Shown here piece by piece: positions 10,403 to 19,151 of a stretch of 64,000 nucleotides of DNA. Source of the stretch: Hoeflea sp038900095 (GTDB lineage: Bacteria; Pseudomonadota; Alphaproteobacteria; Rhizobiales; Rhizobiaceae); assembly GCF_038900095.1 (NCBI RefSeq), contig NZ_JBBMQQ010000008.1:62001-126000 (forward strand), in the 5' to 3' direction. Made by a program: the position numbers and the translations under genes. A model generated the notes under the pieces. It saw nothing but the letters and a program-made list of their open reading frames with translations, searched no databases and was not told the DNA's origin. The stretch's first letter is position 1. Each line of letters begins with the position of its first letter.

Positions 10403-11315
10403 TGCTCCCATTCTGGAACCGGCAAAGACAGACACTTCCGGGCGGTCGCAGTGGTGGGATGTCTGGGACCAGTTCAAGACCCACAAGGGCGCATTGTTCG
10501 GCGCGGCCGTGTTCCTGTTCATCGTACTGGCCGTGACCATCGGTCCGCTGTTCTGGACCACAGAACCCACCTTCATCGACATTCGGGCACGCAATTCGGG
10601 ACCGACACTGGCTCATCCCTTCGGCACGGACCAGCTCGGCCGGGACATTATGGCGAGGATGATGGCGGGCGGTCAGGTGTCCATCGCGGTTGGCCTGACC
10701 GCGATGGCAATCAGCGTGCTGCTGGGAACCCTGATCGGCGTGGTCGCAGGGTTCTTCCGCAGGCTCGATGGCGTTTTGATGGGACTGACGGACCTGTTCC
10801 TGGCGCTGCCGCTGTTGCCGTTGCTCCTGGTCATGGTGATGCTGTTTCGTGAAACCCTGGCGCGCAGTTTCGGACCGGAAATGGGAACCTTCATCCTGAT
10901 CGTCTCGGCGATCGGGATCACTAGCTGGATGCAGACGGCGCGCATCGTGCGTGGTGAGGTGCTGGCGCTCAAGGAACGCGAATTCGTGCTGGCAGCGCGA
11001 TCGATCGGAACCCCTTCGCGGCGCATGATCCTGCGCCATATCCTGCCCAACGTCATGTCGCCGATCATGGTTTCGGCAACACTGGGGATTGCAACAGCGA
11101 TCATTACCGAGTCGGCGCTGTCGTTCCTCGGGCTTGGCTTCCCACCGGACTTTCCGACCTGGGGCCGGTTGCTGTTTGATGCGATCGATTACCTGCAGCA
11201 ATATCCCGAGCGGGTGTTCTGGCCGGGACTGGCGATTTCGCTGACCGTGCTGAGCGTCAACTATATCGGCGACGGCCTGCGCGACGCGCTCGATCCGCGC
11301 ATCCGGGGACGCTGA
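10395..11315 (+). CDS. Peptide-type ABC transporter permease (OppC/DppC type)
   Basis: A 306-residue membrane protein beginning MTDAPILEPAKTD at the ATG that overlaps the OppB-type stop. A cytoplasmic N-terminus is followed by a first membrane segment (LFGAAVFLFIVLAVTIGPLF), the HPFGTDQLGRDI loop diagnostic of OppC, and an EAA loop (LALKEREFVLAARSIGTPSRRMI). The ending GDGLRDALDPRIRGR is typical. It completes the importer. It converges on a transglutaminase gene 8 bp away with no obvious terminator between them. Confidence 0.9.
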   Translation: MTDAPILEPAKTDTSGRSQWWDVWDQFKTHKGALFGAAVFLFIVLAVTIGPLFWTTEPTFIDIRARNSGPTLAHPFGTDQLGRDIMARMMAGGQVSIAVGLTAMAISVLLGTLIGVVAGFFRRLDGVLMGLTDLFLALPLLPLLLVMVMLFRETLARSFGPEMGTFILIVSAIGITSWMQTARIVRGEVLALKEREFVLAARSIGTPSRRMILRHILPNVMSPIMVSATLGIATAIITESALSFLGLGFPPDFPTWGRLLFDAIDYLQQYPERVFWPGLAISLTVLSVNYIGDGLRDALDPRIRGR

Positions 11316-11323
11316 GCCGGGTT

Positions 11324-12205
11324 CTACTCGCCGACCGGAGCCACATCGACCGATTGATTGCTGGTTTGTCCGCCCGCCGTGCGCATGGCGCCGCGCACCG
11401 GCGCGACATCGGCGTAATCGCGCCCATAGGCAACCACGATATGATCGGTTCCGGCGAAGGCAGCGTTGGTTGGATCATACTCCACCCAGCCGACGCCGGG
11501 ACCGCACCAGGCCGATACCCAGGCATGCATGGCATCAGCCCCTTCAAGGCGCTCCTGTCCGGGGGGCGGCAGGGTGCGCAGATAGCCGCTGACATAGCCC
11601 GAAGGGATGCCAAGGCTCCTGAGAGCGATGATCATGATGTGGGTGAAATCCTGGCAGACACCATGCCGGGCCGAGAATGCCTCCGCCGCTGGTGTTTCCA
11701 CCGTCGTGGCTTCCGCGTCAAACCGCATTTCATGGTGCAATGCCAAGCCCAGCGCGGCAACGATCTCCCCGCACGACCTGTCCGGTGAGGTATGGGTTTT
11801 CGCCCAGTCCGCAATTGCCGCATCGGGCCTGGCATAGGGGGACGCCGGCAGGAAATGCAGCGGCGAGCGGGGACCGAGATCCGTTTCGGCATCAAGGGCC
11901 TTGGTCAGAGCCGGCAGATCGGCCGAGGCTGATGCGGGTTCAGCACCGCCGGTGACTTCAACCCTGGCCTTGAGCCCGATGACAACCTTGCTGTGGGGCT
12001 CGGAGAACGCGATCTCGGTCAATTGGTTGCCGAAGAAATCTTCCCGCTCGCGGCGCATTGCCGGTTCCGGGTCGATCTCGATACTACCGGCAATCAGCCG
12101 CTGACGGCCGGAAATGGTCAACGGCATGGCGTGCAGGATCTGGCGGGCGCCGGCAGCGGGCGCCTGGAAAGTGTAATCGATGTTGAGCTTGATATCGTAG
12201 AGCAT
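11324..12205 (-). CDS. Transglutaminase-like cysteine peptidase-fold protein
   Basis: About 293 residues with a beta-rich N-terminal domain (LYDIKLNIDYTFQAPAAGARQILHAMPL) and a transglutaminase core. The Cys-His-Asp triad is visible: Cys in ARHGVCQDFTHIM (residue 184), His in AMHAWVSAW (227) and Asp in WVEYDPTN (244). The ATG at 12205 is preferred; a TTG at 12211 overlapping the upstream stop would add two residues. It is the last gene of the minus-strand three-gene cassette after the ATP-grasp/alpha-E protein. In comparative genomics this family is predicted to hydrolyse or rearrange peptide bonds made by the neighbouring amidoligase. No signal peptide is seen, so it probably acts in the cytoplasm. 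Confidence 0.85.
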   Translation of the reverse strand: MLYDIKLNIDYTFQAPAAGARQILHAMPLTISGRQRLIAGSIEIDPEPAMRREREDFFGNQLTEIAFSEPHSKVVIGLKARVEVTGGAEPASASADLPALTKALDAETDLGPRSPLHFLPASPYARPDAAIADWAKTHTSPDRSCGEIVAALGLALHHEMRFDAEATTVETPAAEAFSARHGVCQDFTHIMIIALRSLGIPSGYVSGYLRTLPPPGQERLEGADAMHAWVSAWCGPGVGWVEYDPTNAAFAGTDHIVVAYGRDYADVAPVRGAMRTAGGQTSNQSVDVAPVGE

Positions 12206-12207
12206 TT

Positions 12208-14607
12208 TCAATCGAGAAACTGGGCGTGCAGGTCGTTGGTCAGTTGCCCGATTGCCTGTTGCAGTTCGGCCAACCTGGCCTGATCGAGGCTTTGCGGCGT
12301 GTTGACGGACAGGTCGGCCTGCAGGCGCAGTACCGCCTTGGACAGCTCGGACAACTGACCATTCACGTCCGCGCCGGGCAAAAGGCTCACCTGATCGCGG
12401 ATTTCATCAATGTGGAAAGCAATAGACCGCGGATTGAGCGGGTCGAGCGCCAGCAGATCGACCACCGTTTCGCGGCTGGCGGTGACCGGATAGCGCCTGC
12501 GGTGGGTCATGACACTGTCACCGACCTCGACACAGAGCTCAAAACCACCATGCGGCCCAGACCACTCGGCAAAGGCGGCGAGCAAATCGGCCATTGCGAT
12601 CGCGCGTTCAAGCGACCGGCCGATGGTCAGAAACCTCCAGCCGCTGAAGCGGTACATGTTCTCGTGCACCAGGCCGGAAAAGCCGCTGATCTTACGCAAC
12701 AAAACGCCCATGGCCGACGCAGCATCATCCCCCGGGACGACGGTCTTGCGCATATTGCCTACGGTTCGCTCCAGGTCTGCCAGAGAAGCCCATGCATCCA
12801 CCGAAAACCGGTCGCGGACCTGGCTTGCGGCGTTGACTGCCATGGCAATCGTCTGCTCAACGGTGGCGGGAACGCCTTCGGTGATATCAAGCTCATGATC
12901 GTCGAGATAGGTCTCAAGCATGCTCATCAGCGGCGTCCCGCCGGCCGGCGTTTCGGACAGCCGGCTCATATAGGCCCGGGTCAGGCGCATCTGCCCCTCC
13001 GCCCGCTCGACATATCTGCCGAGCCAGAACAGGTTGTCGGCGGCGCGGCTTGGCAACAGTCCCGGCGAGGTGCGAACAAACACCTCGTCATTGTGGCTGA
13101 GCATCGTGTCCTCTGGCACCGGCTTGTCGGAAACGACCCAGACGTCTGCCACAGAGCCACCGCTGCGCAACGAAACCGCAGTTGGATCCTGACTGGTTGC
13201 AGCCAGCCGGGCAAAGCCGCCGGGCATCAGTTTCCAGCCATCGCGGGTCCGGGCCATAAACACCCGGATACGCATCGGCCTTGGCTTCAAGCCACCGTCC
13301 TCCCAGGTCGGCGTGGTCGACAACGAGACCAGTTCCTGACCGATGAGGTTCCGCCCTTCCTTATCGAGCCAGGCATCAAGATCGAGGCCGATACGGGACA
13401 TGTCGCCGCGGAGAACCGCACCGGGTTCAATTTCAAGCGGCAGGCGGGTGGAATTTGCCGGACCGATCAGCATTGCATCGGCGTTGGCGCGGACATGGGC
13501 GCGTTCGGTTTCGCTGCCGCACCACCAGGTGGCGATGTTGGGAACCGAGAGCGGCTTGCCGTGCAGGACTTCCGACAGCCGCGGCATGAAGGCGAGGAAG
13601 GCGCGGCTTTCGAGAACCCCGGCGCCAAGAGCGTTGACCATGGTCACGCCCTGTGAACGGACAGCCCCCAGCAGCCCGGGGGTTCCAAGCCGCGAGCTGG
13701 ACTCGAGTTCGAGCGGATCGGACCATGCCGCATCCATTCTGCGCCACAGCACGCTGATGGGCTTCGGGCCGGAGACGGTGCGCACCATCAGGCGGCCATC
13801 CTCAACCACCAGATCATCGCCCTCAAGCAGCATCATGCCGAGGTAGCGGGCGATGTAGGCATGCTCGAAATAGGTCTCGTTCATCGGCCCGGGGGTGAGG
13901 ATCCCTACCCGGCTGCCTTCCTCGTGCCGCATTGCATTGAGGCCGTCGCGGAAACTGCGGAAAAAGCCAACCAGGCGTTTGACGTTCGAACCGCTGTAAT
14001 ATCCGGGGAAGGCACGCAACGAGGCGACCCGGTTTTCCAGCGTATAGCCGGCGCCGGACGGGGCCTGGGTCCGGTCCCCCAGAACCCACCATCCGCCGTC
14101 CGCCCCGCGGCCGATTTCAAAGGCCAGGAAATGCAGAAAATGCCCGGATGCCGGTTTCACACCGATCAGCGGCCGCAACCATTCGGGATTGGATGCGATC
14201 AGGCTCGCAGGAAGATGGCCCTGCTCGACCAGCCGGTTCTCGCCATAGAGATCGGCGACGACGGTTTCGAGCAGGTCGGCGCGTTCCGCCAGCCCCTCGG
14301 CCAGCGCCTGCCATTCGCTGGCCGGCTGGATCACCGGGATCGGGCTCAAAGGCCAGTCGCGCGGGTTCTTCTCCTCGCCATAGTGCCGAACAAAGACACC
14401 AGCGTCGCGCAAATACTGCGCACCACGGGCAAAGGCCCGGTCACGCCCGTCCAGGCTCAACCCGTCGAGGTGGGCAATGAGGCTGGCCCATTCAGGCCTG
14501 ATGCTGCCATCATCACGCAGCAATTCATCGGGCACACCCGGCAGGGCCGCGTAGCCCTCAAGTATCGTTGGCCGCTCAGGCGGCCGGGCCTTCACAGAAC
14601 TCGGCAC
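12208..14607 (-). CDS. Fused circularly permuted ATP-grasp and alpha-E domain protein (predicted amidoligase)
   Basis: A 799-residue fusion. The first roughly 480 residues match the circularly permuted ATP-grasp family (formerly DUF404/DUF407), with NPRDWPLSPIPVI, DLYGENRLVEQGHLPA, VLGDRTQAPSGAGYTLENR, GILTPGPMNETYFEHAYIARYLG and VNALGAGVLESRAFLAFMP blocks. The last roughly 310 residues are the alpha-helical alpha-E domain (formerly DUF403), beginning near LPSRAADNLFWLGRYVERAEGQMRL. These are separate genes in many genomes; here they are fused. The start is GTG at 14607, three bases after the upstream stop, and the downstream gene overlaps the end. ATP-grasp enzymes of this group are predicted to form amide bonds in peptide synthesis or protein tagging. 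The substrate is unknown. Confidence 0.88.
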   Translation of the reverse strand: MPSSVKARPPERPTILEGYAALPGVPDELLRDDGSIRPEWASLIAHLDGLSLDGRDRAFARGAQYLRDAGVFVRHYGEEKNPRDWPLSPIPVIQPASEWQALAEGLAERADLLETVVADLYGENRLVEQGHLPASLIASNPEWLRPLIGVKPASGHFLHFLAFEIGRGADGGWWVLGDRTQAPSGAGYTLENRVASLRAFPGYYSGSNVKRLVGFFRSFRDGLNAMRHEEGSRVGILTPGPMNETYFEHAYIARYLGMMLLEGDDLVVEDGRLMVRTVSGPKPISVLWRRMDAAWSDPLELESSSRLGTPGLLGAVRSQGVTMVNALGAGVLESRAFLAFMPRLSEVLHGKPLSVPNIATWWCGSETERAHVRANADAMLIGPANSTRLPLEIEPGAVLRGDMSRIGLDLDAWLDKEGRNLIGQELVSLSTTPTWEDGGLKPRPMRIRVFMARTRDGWKLMPGGFARLAATSQDPTAVSLRSGGSVADVWVVSDKPVPEDTMLSHNDEVFVRTSPGLLPSRAADNLFWLGRYVERAEGQMRLTRAYMSRLSETPAGGTPLMSMLETYLDDHELDITEGVPATVEQTIAMAVNAASQVRDRFSVDAWASLADLERTVGNMRKTVVPGDDAASAMGVLLRKISGFSGLVHENMYRFSGWRFLTIGRSLERAIAMADLLAAFAEWSGPHGGFELCVEVGDSVMTHRRRYPVTASRETVVDLLALDPLNPRSIAFHIDEIRDQVSLLPGADVNGQLSELSKAVLRLQADLSVNTPQSLDQARLAELQQAIGQLTNDLHAQFLD

Positions 14608-14610
14608 GGG

Positions 14611-17600
14611 TCAAATTCCCGGCTTGCGGCGCAGATCGAGCGTAAAGGGAAACTCGGGATGCGGCGTTTCCGGCGCAGGTGTGGTGGCGCCGGGCGTGTG
14701 GCCCCGGTGTTCGAAACGGGCCAACCGCCGGGCTTCGGCCTCGTTTCCATTGACGGGAAACGTATCGTAGCTGCGGCCGCCGGGATGGGCGACATGGTAG
14801 ACGCAACCACCCAGCGGCTTGCCCGACCATGTGTCGAAGATGTCGAAGGTCAGCGGCGCATCGACCGGCAGCACAGGGTGCAGCGCCAAAGCCGGCTGCC
14901 AGGCCTTGTAGCGGACACCGCCAACGGCTGTTCCAGCCTTCCCGGCCTCCGCCAACGGCACCGGCCGGCCGTTGCAGGCAACCGTGTAGCGTGAGGGATC
15001 TGCGGTTTCGAGCTTGACCTGCAAGCGCTCGACCGAGCTGTCGGTGTAGCGCACTGTTCCGCCAATGGCCCCGGTCTCGCCGAGAACGTGCCAGGGCTCG
15101 AGTGCCTGGCGCAATTCGAGCTTCACCCCTTCATAGGTCACTTCGCCACAGAACGGGAAACGGAACTCGGCTTGCGCCTCGTACCATTCAGACCGCAGGT
15201 CAAAGCCATGATCACGCAGATCGCGCAGCACATCGAGGAAATCCTCCCAGATGAAGTGCGGCAGCATGAAGCGGTCATTGAGCGTTGTGCCCCAGCGGGT
15301 AAAGCGTCCCTTGGCCGGGTTCTGCCAGAACCGGGCGATGAGGGCGCGGATCAGCACCTGCTGGGCCAGGCTCATGCGTGGTTCGGGTGGCATTTCAAAA
15401 CCGCGGAACTCGACCAGACCGAGACGGCCGGTCGGACCATCGGGCGAATAGAGCTTGTCGATGCAGATTTCGGCACGATGGGTGTTGCCGGTGACATCGG
15501 TCAGGAGATTGCGCAGCAGACGGTCAACGAGCCAGGGCAAGGGTGGATTGCCGGCATCGGGAGCCGGGATCTGTTCGAGCGCCATCTCGAGTTCATAAAG
15601 TCCGTCGTGACGCGCTTCATCGATGCGCGGCGCCTGGCTGGTCGGGCCGATGAACAGGCCGGAAAACAAATAGGACAGGCTTGGATGGCGCTGCCAGTGC
15701 AGGATCAGGCTGGCCAGCAGATCCGGACGCCGGAGAAACGGACTGTCGAGTGGTGTGGCGCCGCCGACCACGACGTGATTGCCACCGCCGGTGCCGGTAT
15801 GGCGACCGTCGATCATGAACTTGTCGGCGCCAAGACGGGTCTGACGGGCTTCTTCGTAAACGCCCTCCGTGATTGCCTTGCATTCGTTCCAGTCGGTGGC
15901 GGGATGCACATTGACTTCAACCACGCCGGGATCAGGGGCGACCCGGATGACGTTGAGGCGCGGATCATGCGGCGGGCCGTAGCCTTCGATGTGGACTTTC
16001 AGTCCGAGCCGGTCGGCAGCGACCTCGGCGGCAGAAACCAGTTCGAGGTAGTCCTCCACCTTTTCCACCGGTGGCATGAAGATGCACAACCGGCCATCGC
16101 GCGGCTCGACGGAAATGGCGGTGCGCACCGCGCCATCGAGATCGCTGATCTTCTGCTCGACGCGGTTCTGGGTGGCCTCGGCGGCAGTAAACTGAGCGAC
16201 CGGTTGTGCCGAAGCCTCGGCGGCACGGGCATCGGCCAGCGCATCGGCGAGTGCGGCCGCCGCGGTTGCAGGATCGGGCAAGTCACCCTTGGGTTCGGTG
16301 GGATCAGCCGGATTGACGAACGGATAGGACGATTCCGGTACATGCGGCAGCGAGCCAAGCGGCAGGCGGTAGCCCACCGGGCTGTCGCCGGGTACCAGGA
16401 AAACATGACCACGCCGGGTCTTCCATTTCTCCGACCGCCAGCCGTGTCCGGCAGCCTTGGATTGCCAGCGTTGAACCGGCAGCACGAAGCCGGAGGGAGT
16501 TGCCAGACCGCGGGAGAACACGGTGGCAATGCGGTGGCGTTCTTCGGCGTCTTCAAGCTTGGAGTTGTCGGGCGTCACGTTGTCGGGAAGATTGCCTTCC
16601 TTGATGATCCATTCCGCCGGATCCTCATAGGCAGCAACCACATGATCGTCGGCAATCCCGAGATTGTCGGCAATGGCTGCCAGCAAGTTCCTGGCGGTCT
16701 CGGGTGTAGCCTGACCGGTATCCTTGCCTTCCTCGGCGATAAGTTCGGGATTGTGCCAGATCGGCTTGCCATCGCGCCGCCAGTAGAGAGAAAATGTCCA
16801 GCGCGGCAATGTTTCGCCCGGGTACCACTTGCCCTGACCGTAATGCAGGAAACCGCCCGGCGCGAAGCGATTGCGCAATCTGCGGATCAGCTTGTCGGCA
16901 GCCTCGCGTTTTTGCGGTCCCACCGCCTCCGTGTTCCATTCCGGGCTTTCAAAATCGTCAATCGAGACGAAGGTCGGCTCTCCGCCCATGGTCAGGCGGA
17001 CGTCTCCGGCCTTGAGCTTGGCGTCGATATCCTGGCCAAGCTTATCAAGCGCCTGCCAGGATTCTTCGCTGAACGGCTTGGTGATGCGCGGATGCTCGGC
17101 CATGCGGTCGACCCGCATGTCGAAGGCAAAGTCGACCTCGGCATAGCTGGCCAGACCCGAGATCGGCGCGGCATTGCGGTAGTGCGGCGTGGCGGCGAGC
17201 GGAATGTGGCTCTCGCCGGTCAGCAAGCCGGAGGTCGGGTCAAGACCGATCCAGCCGGCGCCGGGGAGATAGACCTCGGCCCAAGCATGCAGATCGGTGA
17301 AATCATGGTCGGTGCCGGCAGGGCCGTCGATCGCGACCAGATCGGGCTTGAGCTGGATCAGGTAACCCGAGACGAACCGCGCGGCAAATCCGAGATGCCT
17401 GAGCACCTGGACCAGCAGCCAGCTGGTATCCCGGCAGGACCCCTTGCCGGTATCAAAGGTTTCTTCCGGCGTCTGCACACCGGGCTCCATGCGGATGACA
17501 TAGCCTATTTCATTTGCCAGCCGGGCATTGAGACCCACGACAAAGTCCACGGTCCCGGTTTCGTCGCGCGGAATGGTATCCATGAACGCCTGCAGCCGAG

Positions 17601-17973
17601 GTCCCGCAGGTTCGGGCGTCTTGTAAATAACCAGATCAGGAGCAATGTCTTCAGGGTAACTGAAGGGCCATTTCTCCGCCGATTCCTCGACAAAGAAATC
17701 GAATGGATTGTAGACGGTCATATCAGCGACCAGATCGACCTCGATCTTGAACTCCATCACCGGGTCGGGAAAAACATACCGCGCCAGCCAGTTTCCGTAA
17801 GGATCCTGCTGATAATTGACGAAATGTTCTTTCGGACTGACCTTGAGCGAGTGCGAGACAACCCTCGTGCGGCTGTGCGGCGCCGGTCTGAGACGAATGA
17901 CCTGGGGCCCGAGTGTAACCGGGCGGTCGTATTTGTAGTGGGTCAGATGATGAACGCTTGCCAGAATCGACAT
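14611..17973 (-). CDS. Large transglutaminase-like protein with C-terminal DUF2126
   Basis: A 1120-residue protein starting MSILASVHHLTHYKYDRPV at 17973; the frame runs 45 bp further upstream but this start gives the usual family N-terminus. Residues 1-280 are a transglutaminase-like domain with N-terminal beta region and the triad Cys180 (GKGSCRDTSWLL), His229 (DLHAWAEVYLPG) and Asp245 (GLDPTSG). The remaining roughly 800 residues are DUF2126, with DVRLTMGGEPTFVSIDD, GGGNHVVVGG, RPDLLASLILHWQRHPSLSYLFSG and LVEFRGFEMPPEPRM segments. It is the first gene of the minus-strand cassette and has no signal peptide. Iyer and colleagues predicted from gene neighbourhoods that such operons modify peptides; no biochemical role is settled. 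Confidence 0.88.
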   Translation of the reverse strand: MSILASVHHLTHYKYDRPVTLGPQVIRLRPAPHSRTRVVSHSLKVSPKEHFVNYQQDPYGNWLARYVFPDPVMEFKIEVDLVADMTVYNPFDFFVEESAEKWPFSYPEDIAPDLVIYKTPEPAGPRLQAFMDTIPRDETGTVDFVVGLNARLANEIGYVIRMEPGVQTPEETFDTGKGSCRDTSWLLVQVLRHLGFAARFVSGYLIQLKPDLVAIDGPAGTDHDFTDLHAWAEVYLPGAGWIGLDPTSGLLTGESHIPLAATPHYRNAAPISGLASYAEVDFAFDMRVDRMAEHPRITKPFSEESWQALDKLGQDIDAKLKAGDVRLTMGGEPTFVSIDDFESPEWNTEAVGPQKREAADKLIRRLRNRFAPGGFLHYGQGKWYPGETLPRWTFSLYWRRDGKPIWHNPELIAEEGKDTGQATPETARNLLAAIADNLGIADDHVVAAYEDPAEWIIKEGNLPDNVTPDNSKLEDAEERHRIATVFSRGLATPSGFVLPVQRWQSKAAGHGWRSEKWKTRRGHVFLVPGDSPVGYRLPLGSLPHVPESSYPFVNPADPTEPKGDLPDPATAAAALADALADARAAEASAQPVAQFTAAEATQNRVEQKISDLDGAVRTAISVEPRDGRLCIFMPPVEKVEDYLELVSAAEVAADRLGLKVHIEGYGPPHDPRLNVIRVAPDPGVVEVNVHPATDWNECKAITEGVYEEARQTRLGADKFMIDGRHTGTGGGNHVVVGGATPLDSPFLRRPDLLASLILHWQRHPSLSYLFSGLFIGPTSQAPRIDEARHDGLYELEMALEQIPAPDAGNPPLPWLVDRLLRNLLTDVTGNTHRAEICIDKLYSPDGPTGRLGLVEFRGFEMPPEPRMSLAQQVLIRALIARFWQNPAKGRFTRWGTTLNDRFMLPHFIWEDFLDVLRDLRDHGFDLRSEWYEAQAEFRFPFCGEVTYEGVKLELRQALEPWHVLGETGAIGGTVRYTDSSVERLQVKLETADPSRYTVACNGRPVPLAEAGKAGTAVGGVRYKAWQPALALHPVLPVDAPLTFDIFDTWSGKPLGGCVYHVAHPGGRSYDTFPVNGNEAEARRLARFEHRGHTPGATTPAPETPHPEFPFTLDLRRKPGI

Positions 17974-18135
17974 GGGATGTATCCGTTGATCGGGCGGCCT
18001 TTCGGCGCCTGGCAGCATGCAACGCCGGACCGGCCATGTCCACTGCCCATGACGCAGCGCACATAAATCCGATCATAATATACTCATATACACGCGACAC
18101 CGCGGGTCCGGCTTGAACAAAACCTGGCAAACAGC

Positions 18136-18172
18136 AAAAACGGGCACACCCAAATCAATCGGCGCACCCGTC
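18136..18172 (-). terminator. Rho-independent terminator of cheW
   Basis: Read on the minus strand, an 11-bp stem (ACGGGTGCGCC with GGGTGTGCCCGT, three G-U pairs) is followed directly by a run of five T residues. It sits about 35 bp downstream of the cheW stop codon. Confidence 0.75.
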
Positions 18173-18204
18173 TGTATCTGTTGCCTTCGTCCGTCCGACA
18201 GATG

Positions 18205-18672
18205 TCAGGCGGCGAGTTCGCCTTCTTCATCAAGCAAGGAATCAAGATCAAGATGAGAGATCATCTGCTTGTCCTTGGCGATGATCGACGTGGTCATCCG
18301 CTGCACTTCGGTCGCTCCGACTTCGGGAACCGACTGAATTTCGTCTTCGGTGACGGTGACCATATCGGAAACATTGTCGACCAGCAGACCGACCAGCTGA
18401 CCGCGGATGCTGGCGACGATGATCGCGGACCGTTCGGTCGGGTCAATGGCTTCAAGGCCGAGCCGCAGCGCCATGTCGATCACCGGAATGACCGTTCCAC
18501 GCAGGTTGATGACACCCAGCACATGGCTTGGTGCATGAGCCAGCGGTGTGGCAGGCGCCCAGCCGCGGATTTCCCTGACCGACATGATGTTCACGCTGAA
18601 CACCTGTTCGCCGAGGAAAAACGAAATAATTTCCAGACCTGAAGTCTTGTTGCCGGTTTGCGTTTCGTTCAT
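18205..18672 (-). CDS. cheW: Chemotaxis coupling protein CheW
   Basis: A 155-residue single CheW domain. Characteristic segments are EIISFFLGEQVFSVNIMSVREI, the LGVINLRGTVIPVIDMALRLGL block and LVGLLVDNVSDMVTV. CheW links chemoreceptors to the CheA kinase in polar signalling arrays. No receptor, cheA or other che gene is visible within the window, so it is an orphan here; alphaproteobacteria often carry extra CheW genes outside the main che operon. It may serve the main array or an alternative one. The gene has its own terminator and appears monocistronic. Confidence 0.92.
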   Translation of the reverse strand: MNETQTGNKTSGLEIISFFLGEQVFSVNIMSVREIRGWAPATPLAHAPSHVLGVINLRGTVIPVIDMALRLGLEAIDPTERSAIIVASIRGQLVGLLVDNVSDMVTVTEDEIQSVPEVGATEVQRMTTSIIAKDKQMISHLDLDSLLDEEGELAA

Positions 18673-19151
18673 CTCGTCCTCGCGTCAAGTTGGCTGGCCA
18701 TGACCGTACGCCGCAACGCCTAGTGTCCTCGGGCCCGGCCAAACCGGTTGATTAATTTGAAATCCAGCACCATCGGAAAAGAATGCATGTGCCGTTTGCG
18801 GAACCAGGCCGCAATGGGAAACGCATCATGCTGGGGCGAGGCCCCTTTCCCAAGTTCGAATATAAACATGCTATCGTTAAGAATACGAAAACAAGTCATG
18901 GCAGTAAACCATTTAGTACTGCACTTGTTCACCGCACGCCGGACACTTCACCGGAGCAACGGGATTTGTGGTCTGCGCTGCTTCATCCGGGGGGCTAGTC
19001 CGGGCAGAGAAATTCTTTCTGTGCGGGTGCCTGGAACAATGCGGCAAGACCGCTCGGACAAGCCATTCCGGGCTGGATTGCCAGCCCGGAGATATGTTTG
19101 CATGCAAGTCATCCTGCCCAGCTGCGAGCAGTCAGACCATCACGTGATGCT
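18673..19151. other. 479-bp gap upstream of cheW, no convincing gene
   Basis: The stretch contains the cheW promoter side (right of 18672) and the 3' side of the helicase gene. It is less GC-rich around 18745-18920 than the surrounding genes. A perfect 10-bp stem (TCCGGGCTGG with CCAGCCCGGA, ATTG loop) lies at 19067-19090, 62 bp beyond the helicase stop; it lacks a U-tract on either strand but could act as an RNA 3' end structure. A minus-strand frame at 18913-19107 ends in KCPACGEQVQY, half a zinc knuckle, but has no ribosome binding site that I can recognise and no second cysteine pair near it. Confidence 0.4.

Noticed and set aside
15088..18066. A 992-codon open frame on the plus strand antisense to the transglutaminase/DUF2126 gene
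   Set aside because: It is a by-product of high GC content: the minus-strand gene has clear domains and catalytic motifs, while the antisense translation is Arg/Gly-rich with no recognisable family.
18205..18672. A chemotaxis operon around cheW
   Set aside because: Neighbours are a transglutaminase cassette and an RNA helicase; no cheA, cheR, cheB, cheY or receptor gene is visible.
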